From assembly GCF_964019385.1 (NCBI RefSeq), contig NC_088643.1, forward strand, positions 46,959,050 to 47,023,049: a stretch of 64,000 bases of DNA. The letters are read 5' to 3'. Below, piece by piece: positions 22,809-34,875 of this stretch. Origin of the DNA: Sycon ciliatum (Eukaryota; Porifera; Calcarea; Leucosolenida; Sycettidae). The notes below the pieces were generated by a model, which saw only the letters and a list, made by a program, of their open reading frames with translations, was not told the DNA's origin and searched no databases. The first letter of the stretch is position 1; each line of letters begins with the position of its first letter. The translations under genes and the position numbers were made by a program.

Positions 22809-24872
22809 ATGGCAGATTTAAATTCGTTTCTTGAATTGCCTCATCGCAATGGCTTTGAGCAGTTTCAACCCGCCAGAGATGCACACATACGCGAGAGACC
22901 CTCAGTCATTCGAGAGAGTCGGAGTGGTGCTGTTCTTCAGGCACTAATGGACATGCAGGATCAACTTCGTCAGCTGCAAAATGAGAAATCTTCACTCAAC
23001 CAACGATTCGAGGAGCTGACTGAGGAAACCTCTCGTTATAGATCTGAGTTGGAGCAGGATCGTGCGCGTCTCCGTAATGTCAGATCACAGCACTCCCGTG
23101 AGGAACCGTCGTCGCCATCTCTTGTTCAGCAGCTAGAGGAAGCTCGATTGCAACTGGAGAGAGCTCGTGTGGGTCGACATCGTCAAGAGCACAGGGCTAG
23201 GGTACGATAGGGTAGCTTTGCATGTATGAGTCAATGCTGATCTGGATGTAGATTATCGTAGCTACCAGTAAAAAATCAAGAGTGGGTGCCCTCATGTGTT
23301 CTCTGTCAATGGAGAGTAATTTGACCATGTCAGAATGCTGTGATTTTTCAAGGTGCATTGCTAGGAGTGACTCATGTACTTCAGTTATTTCAAGAGTTTT
23401 TCCCTTCTTACAGGCCTCAGTCTTGTCAGAATCTCATCCAGACTTTCGTTTTCTTCACTTCAACTGGGTGTGTGTTTTGCACGCTCGTGCGTGTCTGTGT
23501 TTGTAGGTACACAATGTTATCCTGGATGATGACAACGAAGGAAACTCTGATGACGATGCTGATGAAAGTTCCGCTGACTCGGGCAGTGACTCTGGCGTTG
23601 ATGAGCCGCATAGATCACATCACAGTTCAGCACACAAACCAGCAGCACGGCCAAAGCAATCTGCACCCTTTCAGAACGGAGATGGCCGCCACTATCGCCT
23701 GAATCTGGCTCACATCCCATTTGTTGTTGGTCAGTCGACCGCTCCATCTCACTCCGTTGGCGGCAGTTTGCAGCAGGTGCTGGCAGAGCTCAAGCGACAT
23801 CACCCAGTAATCTGCGATCGTGTTTCTTCTCGTGCTCGCCGGCGACACCACGATGGCAATCAGCCTGAGCACTGCGCAAGGAACACCGTTGACCACGACG
23901 ACTGCTGCTCCCGTTCTACCGTGGCATCTCGTGCAAAGCAAGCAAAGCGCCACGGCCCCTCTCAGCCGCATGAGTTTCTGCACGCACGCAGCGAGTCGCG
24001 CCTTGCGGCAAATCGCCAGGTGCTGCGGGATATGCGCACTCTGAAATGTGTCTTGCACAAAGATGACGTGCGTTGGACGTGAGCATCCTGACTACTCGTC
24101 CTGCTTTGGGCTTTCTCCGATGCTAAATCTTGATTTTCTAATACCTCATTGCTTGTTTCTACAGTTCCTTTGAGAATGCCACTCCTCCATGCTCTCTGTA
24201 CTGCCGTAATCAGGTAATGGGCCCTACATTTGAACAATACCAAAACACTGTCTCACTTGCCCTGCAATAGCTACTTTCAACGGATCTTCCAACAATGAAT
24301 CCATCTGTCATAACCTTTCGTTAGGCTTTTATTTCTTAATTATTTTCAACTCGCGCTTTATAACAATTTATTTCGGACTCTTTTGTGTTCCAAGCTTTCC
24401 AGGCTGCTGCTGCTGCGTTACCGGATCGTGTCTTGAGGACTGTGTTTCGTCTCAACCAGTTTTATACCCGAGTTAGTATATATCGCTATTCTCATCTGCT
24501 TAGTGACAAGTCACGAATCACTGTCTTCTGTGTTGTACCAGTATTTTTTTTTAAATAATTTACAAGTACTAATTTATTTTCCACTGTCTTCTCATCATAT
24601 TCCATGAGAACTGAATACAATTCTTATAGCGTTATCCTCCTACTCATCTCCTATTCCCACGCACACGGGTAGAGGTCAGGGTTGTGAAAGAGGAAGCATT
24701 GAGTACGAGTACAATTGGAGATGTCAATTGTTGAGTCATTGAGCGCAAAAATTTCAACTGCCGGTATCTGGTATAAACATGAGATGTGCTGTCTAGTGTC
24801 AATTGTTTACTGTTATGTAGCAAGGGCTACAGCCTCGGACTGATTCTCCTTTCCTACACTTTGTCCATACAG
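22809..24872 (+). CDS. Cep57-like centrosomal protein, first five exons (3' end unresolved)
   Basis: Exons 22809-23201, 23507-24078, 24165-24213, 24403-24471, 24821-24872, phase-compatible GT-AG joins. Residues about 40-125 are a coiled coil beginning RSGAVLQALMDMQDQLRQLQ, which aligns with the SRAIFSALKNLQDKIRRLE start of the human CEP57 coiled coil. An acidic Asp/Ser linker follows. Residues about 192-225 carry HYRLNLAHIPFVVGQST then APSHSV, the hallmark of the Cep57 microtubule-binding region (human HYRLCLGDMPFVAGKST). Known: Cep57 localises to pericentriolar material and spindle microtubules. Odd: the sequence after this block (WTSFENATPPCSLYCRNQ, then LPDRVLRTVFRLNQFYTR) does not resemble vertebrate Cep57 as I know it, and the stop codon was not located. 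The gene starts 67 bp after a T-rich stretch and is divergent from the OSBPL9 locus. Confidence 0.7.
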
Positions 24873-25877
24873 GTCAGTAACCAGTGTTCGTCAGTGCAGT
24901 CGCTCGACTTGCCTTCATGTGCACAGCTACAAACATGCAGGTCTACCATCGCCAAAAGGATTTTAATAAAGGTTGCTGAAACCAGGATCCACGTTTGAAC
25001 CGGTAGGTCAAGAAGTGCCTTCTGCGCTGCTGTGGTATGCCAATGATCATATAACCCCAATCTCTTGCCATTTATGTGCCTCCTGGAAACAAGAGCTAAC
25101 ATAACAGTCTTCTTTCGATAGATGTGATTTTTAGAAGAAGTGCTGTTTCCTCTGTTCTAAGTACATGTAGTGACTTCTCTGGCATGCATAGACCCCAGGA
25201 ATAATGCTTGTATGGTGGATAATCACAGGTATGCATTTGCTGTACTTACCGGTATGCAAGTTATGAGGCCCGTTTAAAAAGAAGTTTGGAAAGTTATGCT
25301 TTTTTTCAAATGGTGAAAAATACACAGAAAAACGCATATTTATACACGGCACGGTATAGTTGAGTGTCAATTACTACAGCACCCTTGAGACCGGACGCTG
25401 TTGGATAAATGAATATTCTGGATAAGTGCAGCTACTTCACATAGCCATCTTCTTGTGTTCACACATCAAAACTCGGAGCTGCAAAGCATTAATCTACCTG
25501 TACTGTTATAAAGTATTACCAAGAGTCCATTATGGAGTCTTGGTAATACATATGGACTCTTGGTATTACGCGTATTATTCTGAGACACTCACTGGGGGTT
25601 TTGATTGTGAGCATGGGGTGGTCACGTGCAGTTGAAAAAAATGTTTGGTGATCAGTTTCACGGCGATGGGTCAAGAAAGCCTCAGTCATGAATGGAAGAA
25701 CTGTGCAAGCAGGATCCAGCCTTGGCTCATAAAAGCAGTTGCCACGCACCCGTGATCACGGATGAGGCCGAGCCCTATCCCGGGCTGCACTTGAAGGCCG
25801 TCAGACTTCTGGGGTTCCGGGTTGAGGCTTGTGGGCCAGGGCCTGACCGCTTATTGTCTCAGGGATTACAATGACTA

Positions 25878-26085
25878 CTGTAAACCCAGAAACCTTTGCG
25901 ATCCTGTAACATTCGCGATTGTAGCGATGGGGGTGAAATTGCGAAAGTAAGTGGGCGCGAAACACGAACCTGTAGACACGAGTCAATCATCAGCGCAAAC
26001 GTTTGCAGGCGACTGGCGTAAAATGGTCTGTCATCGCAGGTGAATTCGCGAGCTAAAACGGGTGCAAACAATTCCGGGTTTACGG
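25878..26085. mobile_element. 208-bp TIR element with TA duplication
   Basis: Ends CTGTAAACCCAGAAA... and ...TTCCGGGTTTACGG, flanked by TA at 25876-25877 and 26086-26087. Confidence 0.7.
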
Positions 26086-27043
26086 TATGAGGCCTAGCAA
26101 CATCTAGAGCTGCATTCATAGAATTACACTTTGAAATACAGCAATGTACTTGTACAGTATATGTAGTTCTCATTTTAGTGTTGATGTTGGCGTGCAGGCT
26201 CAGCTAGCGCCAGGCTGACTGAAGCTGCTTCTGGCAGACCTGTGTTGGGATCTTAGAGTGTACATTTAAAAAAAAAAGCAATACAGATTCCCCAGGCAAC
26301 GGCTACTAATCTAACGTTACATAGCTCTGATAACCTCCAAAGCTATCCCGCCACAAATCAAAACAGGGAGGGAAAGAGACGGAGAGGGAGATCGTGGCAG
26401 AGAGAAAGAGAGTGAGAGGGGGGGCTCACTACAGGTTTTTTTTTAGGAAGTTGGAACAGCTTCGGGCTTTGTTGGATTGAAGTTGGCACTTGTGTGTGTT
26501 TGCCAGATGGCGGTCACTATCGCATAATGTCTTCCTTTGGCTGCTGGCCAATGACCAGTGAGGATGTGTTATACACTGAGACTCCCTAGCCCTGGTGACT
26601 ACACCGTACCATACAATCATGGTCTACATGTACTGTGTGAAGTGGCCTTGGTACATCTCAGTACAAGTCATGTACATCAGTACTCTGTAACTACATGTCT
26701 GTTCCACCAAACTATCAGGATTTCTTGTTCCGTTAAATCTACAAAATTATCTGATATCCATTCTCATGTGCAGGCTTGTCATCGTGTTTATCTAGCATTA
26801 AACGTTGCCCCTAGAAGATCTACTAGAGTCTACTCTACATTCACTCACCCTTCTGTCTGTCACCATCATGGCCACTGGAAAAACGCACATCTGTGGTCCG
26901 GCCAAAAAGGCTACTCCCCTGGACGTCCCAGCCAGGCATCATGAGCGTCTCCATCAACCTGTTACACTAGGTCTACCTTGGCTCGCTGAAGAACTAGCGC
27001 ACTTCACGGACATGGAAGGTCACACGGTCTGCGGCGCTGAACT

Positions 27044-27140
27044 ACTACCAAGAGTCCATAACCCGTTATGGACTCTTGCTACTACTACTACTACTACAAG
27101 TACCAAGAGTCCATAACCCGGGTTATGGACTCTTGCTAGT
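27044..27140. repeat. Tandem short palindromes built on ACCAAGAGTCCATAACC
   Basis: Two back-to-back hairpins: ACCAAGAGTCCATAACCCG followed by its complement, a short (CTA)n tract, then the same palindrome again. A third copy lies at 25510-25570. The stems are near perfect and only 16-20 bp long. Confidence 0.65.
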
Positions 27141-27141
27141 A

Positions 27142-27444
27142 CCGTAAAGTACCGTTGATCCGCCCCCGGGCCCACCGTGCCCACGCCATGTCGCTTCCCA
27201 GCTGGGTTTTCGGCAGGGGGCGGGAATTAGATCAAGGCTGTCAAGTGCAGTACGATGTACGAGAGGATCAGACTCAATGTGCTGGATTGTGCACATTTTC
27301 ATCCTGGATTGGCAAGTATTGTGTACAGCAGTGCATGCGTCGGTTCAACATTGTATTTCGTTGTATACGCCAAAGTCACTTCACAGGTAGAAAATCGACA
27401 GGGGGCGGGAATTAGAGAGGGGGCGGATCAACGGTACTTTACGG
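27142..27444. mobile_element. 303-bp TIR element with TA duplication
   Basis: Ends CCGTAAAGTACCGTTGATCC and its complement, flanked by TA at 27140-27141 and 27445-27446. Interior repeats GGGGGCGGGAATTAGA twice. Confidence 0.8.
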
Positions 27445-28571
27445 TACATATATTATGTACTACAATTATTGTAGTACACATGTCCCGGTAGGCGGTAGCT
27501 AGCTGGCAGTGGCACTGACAATCCCCTGGGCCGGGTGGGGTCGTCTCCCGGGGAGCCCTCTCGATCTCCCACACAACATCAGGGAGACACGTACACTGTC
27601 TGGATCCTGAGCGCAGCCTTTCGGAATCACCGCCACCATAAATAAGTTACTTCATAAGCGCAGCGGACGCTATCTTCTACGTTCGTTCTTTTTTAGGCTC
27701 AAGACAATTATTTCACGACTACCGGTACGTGTATCACACATGTGAAGGCTGCACATACCGTGGTAACTAACCGTTACCTGGTTGCCAAACTGTTAGCACC
27801 CACCCAGCTACAACGCTGTAGCTGCCACCATCGTTCATGTTTGTAACTCATTGAAATACGGCGCTGCACGATCCCCATCGTTCAACGGTTGTGCATGCAA
27901 GAATAGATTATGGAGACTGGTGAGTTGTTTGCACCTCCGGGGTTGGTAGATCAAACTAGGACAAACACACGGCCCACGTAGAGGTGTAGCTCCAGATTCC
28001 GATTCCGATCCCCTCGAGCTATGAGCTATGAGCTATGATGACTGACGTGCCAGAACGCATGCAGTACACAGACTGTCAGTAGCCACAGGGCTCAGAGTCA
28101 GATCAGGTCGGTGGATCCTCTGAGCTCTGAGACTTATGCAAAAGCATTTCCCTTCCTTCCTGGCAAGCATGCGCTCGCTTTCCCGTATTGGTACTTCTGC
28201 GGATATATGAAAAATAATTAGTTTGCGAACTTCTAGACTGCTGCTAGCTAGCAGATCAACCACGCAGCCGCTACTACTACTAGCTCCTGCTTCTCAGTGA
28301 GCCAGAGCCATGGATTCCTCGTCACGGGGGTGGACCATGCAAATACTGTGAGCAGGCATGGTCCTGCTCCTCACCGAGTGCCGGAAAGCTCCGGGGAGGA
28401 CTTTGTTGAGCGAGACTACAGAACCTCTTCCTATAAAAGTCTGAGTGACCTTCGAATGGCAGCCAGTGCGGTTCATACGGTCCTATTAGACTGTGTTGTA
28501 GATCTACATCATTACATGTAACATTACTGGAATGATTACGCTTCGGTAGCAACAGGACTTATCCTTCAATC

Positions 28572-31500
28572 ATGGCGGCTTGTCTTGAAGCATCGGGTAA
28601 GCGACAGTGTGTGCTGTTCTGCTCCTACATAGCCGTCGACGCCTTCGAGCGTGCCTGCACACCGTCCCTCCTGGCCAAGATCAAATCTCTGCTCGGTAGG
28701 ACGTGGCGAGAGCGCTGCAGAGAGCTGGTCGGCGGAACCGTCAAGGATTACATTCCTTCGGAAGCTGCGGAACAGGCAGATATTTACCTGCTGTGCTCCC
28801 TGATGGTGAAGCTCAACAGTCAGCTAATGGGATGTCGACGTTCCGTCGCGGTCACCAAACCGTTCCTCTGGTGTCCTGCACAAGATTCCCCAGTAGGAAA
28901 CGATGTAGCCGACGAAGCGAGAGTTATCGATGAGATCCAGGCCGAGGGTGTTGCAGAATGTCCGGGTAAGAGTGCAGGGCTTGATGATGACTGCCGTAGA
29001 GTCGGCGAATCACAGTCCTCGCCGGTCAGTGTGTTTCGCTGCGAGGAAGTGGCCGACTCCATGCGACACTTGGCTAATGTGTTGCTCGTGTTCCGACAGA
29101 AGCTGTTCCATGAACCCCACGTCCTGTCGATAGGAGAGGTGCTGTCTTCATTGCTTTGCATGCAGGAGCTGTGTGAGTTACTCTCCAGCTCTTGTTCATT
29201 TCCTGAAGTTCCCCAGCTTGGGCCAAGCCAGCAAGGGGATTTCCCCGTGCTGGATGAGCACAGGAGACAAGAAGCACTTGGAGAGCTGCACCTTGCAATA
29301 GTTGAGATAAGACACTTGGCAGAAGTAAGCAGCCAGGAAGGTAATGTTAGTAGTGGAGGATGCAGCGGCCATGCTTCTGGTAATGGCTACCAGGCAAGCA
29401 AGATCGATGCTGGCCTCCAGCAGGTCACAGCTTCACGACGCCTTGCTTTGAAGATGATTGGACTGGCGACTCTGCGCAGTCTCTCGCTTGAGCTTCAGCC
29501 AATCGTGCTGTACATCCAACATGGCCAGGATGCATCATCAGCAGCTGCTATCCACGACAATCCAGGCATGCAAGTACACACTGACATACAAACTATGTAC
29601 ATATATCTGAAGAAGGGGGTCCTGGCCTGTCACAAGGCATGTATGGCCGATGCGGGCAGCACTGGTCCTGGCCGGGCCGAAGACAGAGCCAAGATGATGG
29701 AGAGCTACTCAAGACTGGAGGACAGGCTACTTCGCAACGCTTCGGTTGCGTTTCCGAAGCCCCAAAAGGTGCCTGACGGTCGTGGCCTGATGACCAAGCT
29801 TGGAACAGCTTTAGAGGTGGTGTGTGGCAAGGCCGGTCTGAGGAACTACGTGTGCCACACAAACTGTGCTGCCCTCACTGAGAATAAAATGTCTCTGTAC
29901 ATGAAGAGCGCCCAGCTCATTCTGAGAATGCTTGCTGGAGGACGTGAGTGTCACGAGATTGCACAAGTGGCCAAGGATTTAAGCAGCATGGTGCGGAACC
30001 CGAAAACGCCGGCAGTAGCCATTGTATTCAATCGGCTTGCTGCTACCGAAGACATGGGCACATCTATCGACAATGGGAGACTGCCGCTCTTAGTGCCCAA
30101 AGCAAAGCTGTTTGGACGTGAGCAGGACATTGCAACGCTCACAATGTCGTTACTGGCGGACAGGCTCACCGTTATCATAGGAGAGCTAGGAATGGGGAAA
30201 ACAGCCGTCGCTGCTCAAGTCGCTAGCCAGTGCAGTGGAGAGCTGCCCGAGCAATACTGGCTGTCTGGCACCTCACAGGCTAGCATTCAGCTTGGTATCA
30301 GCCGCATTGGTCGCATGAACACCCCTGGCGGCATGCCAGTGACTAGTGGAGACCTAGCCAGCGCCGAGCACAGTCTCATTGATGTAGGCATGAAGTACTT
30401 GTCGACGGCAAGCAACTTGCTGCTGGTCATCGATGATGTTCGCAACCCCAGACTTTTGATGTCTGTACTCCAAGTGCAGAACATGCAGCGCCATGCTGTC
30501 ATCTGCACAAGTCTCTCGACTATGAAGTCCCAGTGGATAAGCTGCACTCCATCTGCGGCACTCCACGAGCTGCTGCCGCTGAGCACGCATGATGCCTTGG
30601 ATTACCTGGTGAGCAAGTGTCCAAAGCTGCGCGACGCCAGTGTGATGCCGCAGCTACTCAGCGACGCCACCCTGTGGCGCTTTGTGGAGAGCAGCCTTTG
30701 CAACTGTCCGCTTGCGTTGGAGCTGACCGCCCATGTGCTGAGCGACTCTGACACGACACAGGACATAGCCAAGCAGATTTACATGGCGTGTGATCCGGCA
30801 ACATCGGCTTCACTGGCTTCCAGCACCCCTCCGTTCCTTCAGGACATTGCCGTCGGTGCTGGCAAGGCAAAGTCACTCCGGCTTCTTCAGGTGGGCAAGA
30901 ATGGCGAGAGTCGCTACTGCCGCAGCATCGTGGCAACAACGTCGCTGCTGCTTGACCAGATGTCCGAGTCGAATGCTATTGTTATGGTGGCGCTGTCGTT
31001 TCTTGGCAGAGCAGGCTGCCAAATCCCCATCTTCATTATTGAGCGCATCCTCAACTCAATGCCGGCCACAGTGCCAGGGCTGGCAACAGACATGGCCAAT
31101 GGAGAGGATCAATCACAAGATACTGGCCACCATGACCCATCTACAGGGTGCAGCAAAGCAAATTCGCAGCTGCACACCACCACTCTACACAAACTTCATC
31201 AGCTTGGTCTGATCACTTTCCATGGTGACATGATCCGTGTGTCAATTCTTGTCCAGCGCTCTATTGAAGAAATCCTGGTCAAAGAATTCGACAGTGACAC
31301 CAGCAGCCCGAGTTCAGAAGCCGCTGAGGCTCAGGAGTGTGAATCTTCGTCGTTGGACTGGAAGTGGACCTCCCTTAGCAAGGCAGGTCTGGTAAAGCTA
31401 CTTACCGGTAATCTGCTCAAGTTCTTCCAAGATCAGCAGCAGTGCAATCGAGCAGAGCGGCAAAGATATGACATCTCCTCCGTGCTCCCGTTGGCGGAGA

Positions 31501-33179
31501 GCATGTTAGCGACGTGTAGCAAAAGTATGGAGACTGAGCAACACTTGCAACTGCTGCTGTACTTTGCACGGCTCACGTACTCCTATCACTCTGACTGGCA
31601 GACATCGCTTCGCTACTTTGAGCTGGCCAAGGGATTTGCTGAGATTCTGGACCGCAGCGGCAGAGTGGGTGAGACTTGCTGCTCAGCCGCCCTGGTTCAG
31701 GCCGAGTATGCATCAATGCTGTGGCACTGTGGCCAGGCAGATTGTAGCATACGGGAGCTGAACAAAGTTATCAATATGCTGGACGCAAGAGCATCTGCAG
31801 AGAATGGCCAGTCACCGAGTGTCTGTCTCAAAGAGTATTGTACTGGTCAGCACATCGACACTGGGTGGTTCCGACATGTGGCCCAGCAGGAGCTGTGGAA
31901 TGCGACCATATGCAACTGCCAGTCTGACCTTGGCTCCACACAGGTGAGAACCCCTGTGGAAATGCTCATATCGCGGTCGACTAACCCCACAAGCTCATCA
32001 CAACTAGCAGCCGGGTCCGCTCGATTGACCACTGGTCCATTGTCCAGAACCAACATAAGTGCACCTGAAACTGAGCCCACCATTCCCGCTAGCTTCTGGG
32101 ACGCGATGCGAGTATGGAGCACGCAGGATGTGGCGAGAGGAATTGACATGATCCTGGAGGTGACTGTAGATATCATTCAACTAGCTGAAGAAGCTGGAGT
32201 CAGATCCACACTTCATCAATTGGGTACCATAAGCATGCTGTTACAGTTCTGCAGCATGGTGTCTGCCGAGGAGACGTTTGACTTCTGCAACACCCTGCTC
32301 GCGGATGTGAGTGCACGTGTGCTCAAAGAGCTACTGCACAGTGAGGTGTCACCGCCGTGTGTTCACACAGTAAGAATGACAAGTACTGTACAGACATGTA
32401 TATGCTATAATATCATAGTACACCCATGATTATATCACGCCACCTTTACTGACAAAACTCATTTTGGAAGTACATGGCCATGTGCTGAGACGCATACTCG
32501 CTCCTTGATGGCATCACCAATCACTGGACAGTTGTGCGACAGCATGACGGGTGGATACAGGTCACGGACTTCATTTTCTTTACTTAGGAAAGCCGCATGT
32601 TGAACTTGCAGACTGAGTCATGGCAATGACCACCGGCAACAAATGTAGAATTAATACTCATGATCTGGACGATGATTAGAACTTCGCCGTTGACGGCTGT
32701 AGACTGAGCAATGGATAGAAAACAAGCGGAGTTGAACGGGTATCAATGAGGTCCCGAGGATAACTCAACTAAACTAAACCAAATAATAATGAAAAAGAAT
32801 GAGAAAGGCTTGAAAAAGTGTACTCAGATCCCGCATCGTATTGCCCGCAGCGCAATGTCCTCATGGACGCCAGGCCACGTTTCTGGTTAGGAGCTCAATG
32901 TGTATACCAGCTCAAACCAGGAGTTGGTTGTACAAACTCCCCCAACCGTCGGAAAGAACACTTGCAATGTGGCACGCTTTTGATATTCTACACAACATAG
33001 TCCTCTAACTAAAATATCGGCCCCAGTACCCTTCACTTCAAAACCACCAAAAATAACTTTGCGCTGAGAAAAGTCCCAGTGACAAGAAGACCTTGCCAAT
33101 TTTGTGAAACCTGTGTGCCTGTGTCATCAAACAGCACTATGGTGCACAAACTCCATTGCAGCCACCTACACTTAATGTA

Positions 33180-33270
<91 letters not shown>

Positions 33271-34808
33271 GTGTAGACCAGGCTGAATAGTGAGGGTCAA
33301 TTCTTCAGCCTTGCAAGCTGTTGAATGGTGCAATCCCGGCACAAGTTGCTATGGCTTCTGCCGTAGCATTGCTATCATCGCCTCCGGCGATGGGCGTCAA
33401 AGGTCAAAGGTGTGTGTGTGTGTGTGCAGTTTTATTGTGTAGATGCTTGAGTGGCATGATCTTCAGCACTTGATAGTGCTGTAATTATGTTATCTTGTTG
33501 CTGTGAATACAAGTACATGTACATGTGTGTATGTCATATTCTCTCCATGATTCTTACGTAGATCCCCTCCTCTGCTGGGCGCGAGTGGGAGCTGACTGGT
33601 CGCTTCTATGAGGTAAGCATTTTAATGGGGCCGTTACGCGTAGCGATGTGAACCATTCACAGCACATCTCATTCAGCTAGGATTAAGATAGAGCGAGAGA
33701 CTTGTGTGTGGACTCAGTTGGATGTGAACGCACATTACCTGTACAGCAAGCTAACGTTGGATATTGACACAATGAAGGTCAACGCAAGTAAGTACACGGG
33801 ACAGCCCTGCAATGCTTGCTACATGTTGAAGTACCATAAAGTACCGCTCTTGCTCTACTTTATGGTACTATTACCAGTTCTGTGTGCGCAAAAGAAGTAT
33901 GTGAGAAAGTTGTCACTGTTTTGACATTGTAGTACAGTCAGACCTCGCATAACCGCACGCATCCGTTTTCCACAAAAATAACCGGATAATCGAACACACA
34001 TACTGTGTGTATGCATGGCATATGCTGTAAATCGGTAACCAACGATTTTCTTCCGGATGGCGAGGGATCCGGATAAAAGAGGACCGGATATGCGAGGTCT
34101 GACTGTACGTGGTCACCACTGTTTTTTTGATACTGGTAATATTCATTGTTTCACTATGTAGTTGGTGCCACTAGCGCTATCTTTTAAAGTGCTATTTTGT
34201 CAATGCTCTCACCGCCATAATATAATAATAATAATAATAATTAAAAAGCTTCCGTGGAGATAAAAATGTAATCAACGCAATAAATAGAGTAAGCTGCGCA
34301 CTCAGTACAAACACCATAAGCAAAACTTGTTTTCATGTAAATAAAGAAGCTTGTTCCTAAACGTTTTCGTCGCCATCTCATCAGAGGATTACTGGCAAAG
34401 GTATTTGCGTGTATTGGAGTCTATCTACATTTTTACCACCAAGCCGATTTTGTGTAGGCAGAAAAAGAATTTGTTTACGTTGAAATTGTTTGTGAATTTA
34501 GATCAGTAGTTCTCGTTTGTGGTTGCATGGTAACTTTCTAGTGGTGAATTTATCGCATCTGTTGTCACCTGATACCGTTGAATGGTGTAATGTTTCTTTC
34601 AGCTCTCATTTTATCGCGCTAGTTAGGGTCTAAATTATTACTTGCATTGTGCGTATATATATTGAGTTAAGAGCTTTTGTTGATTTGCCATTAATCCTCT
34701 GATGAGATGGCGACGAAAACGTTTAGGAACAAGCTTCTTTATTTACATGAAAACAAGTTTTGCTTATGGTGTTTGTACTGAGTGCGCAGCTTACTCTATT
34801 TATTGCGT

Positions 34809-34875
<67 letters not shown>

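Larger units (their letters stand above)
24873..28571. other. Intergenic/intronic stretch between the Cep57-like and STAND genes
   Basis: No convincing exon was recognised, although the last Cep57-like exons may lie in the first part. The stretch holds TIR elements at 25878-26085 and 27142-27444, short perfect palindromes at 25510-25570 and 27044-27140, and a purine-rich tract near 26370-26420. The last few hundred bases before 28572 should contain the STAND gene promoter and 5' UTR. Confidence 0.5.

Noticed and set aside
28820..32176. Several 60-110 codon frames on the opposite strand or other frames of the STAND exon
   Set aside because: Shadows of a long coding exon with no motifs of their own.
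32370..32429. Extension of the STAND open frame past 32369
   Set aside because: The frame runs into intron sequence after a good GTAAGA donor; the next exon at 33562 joins in phase.
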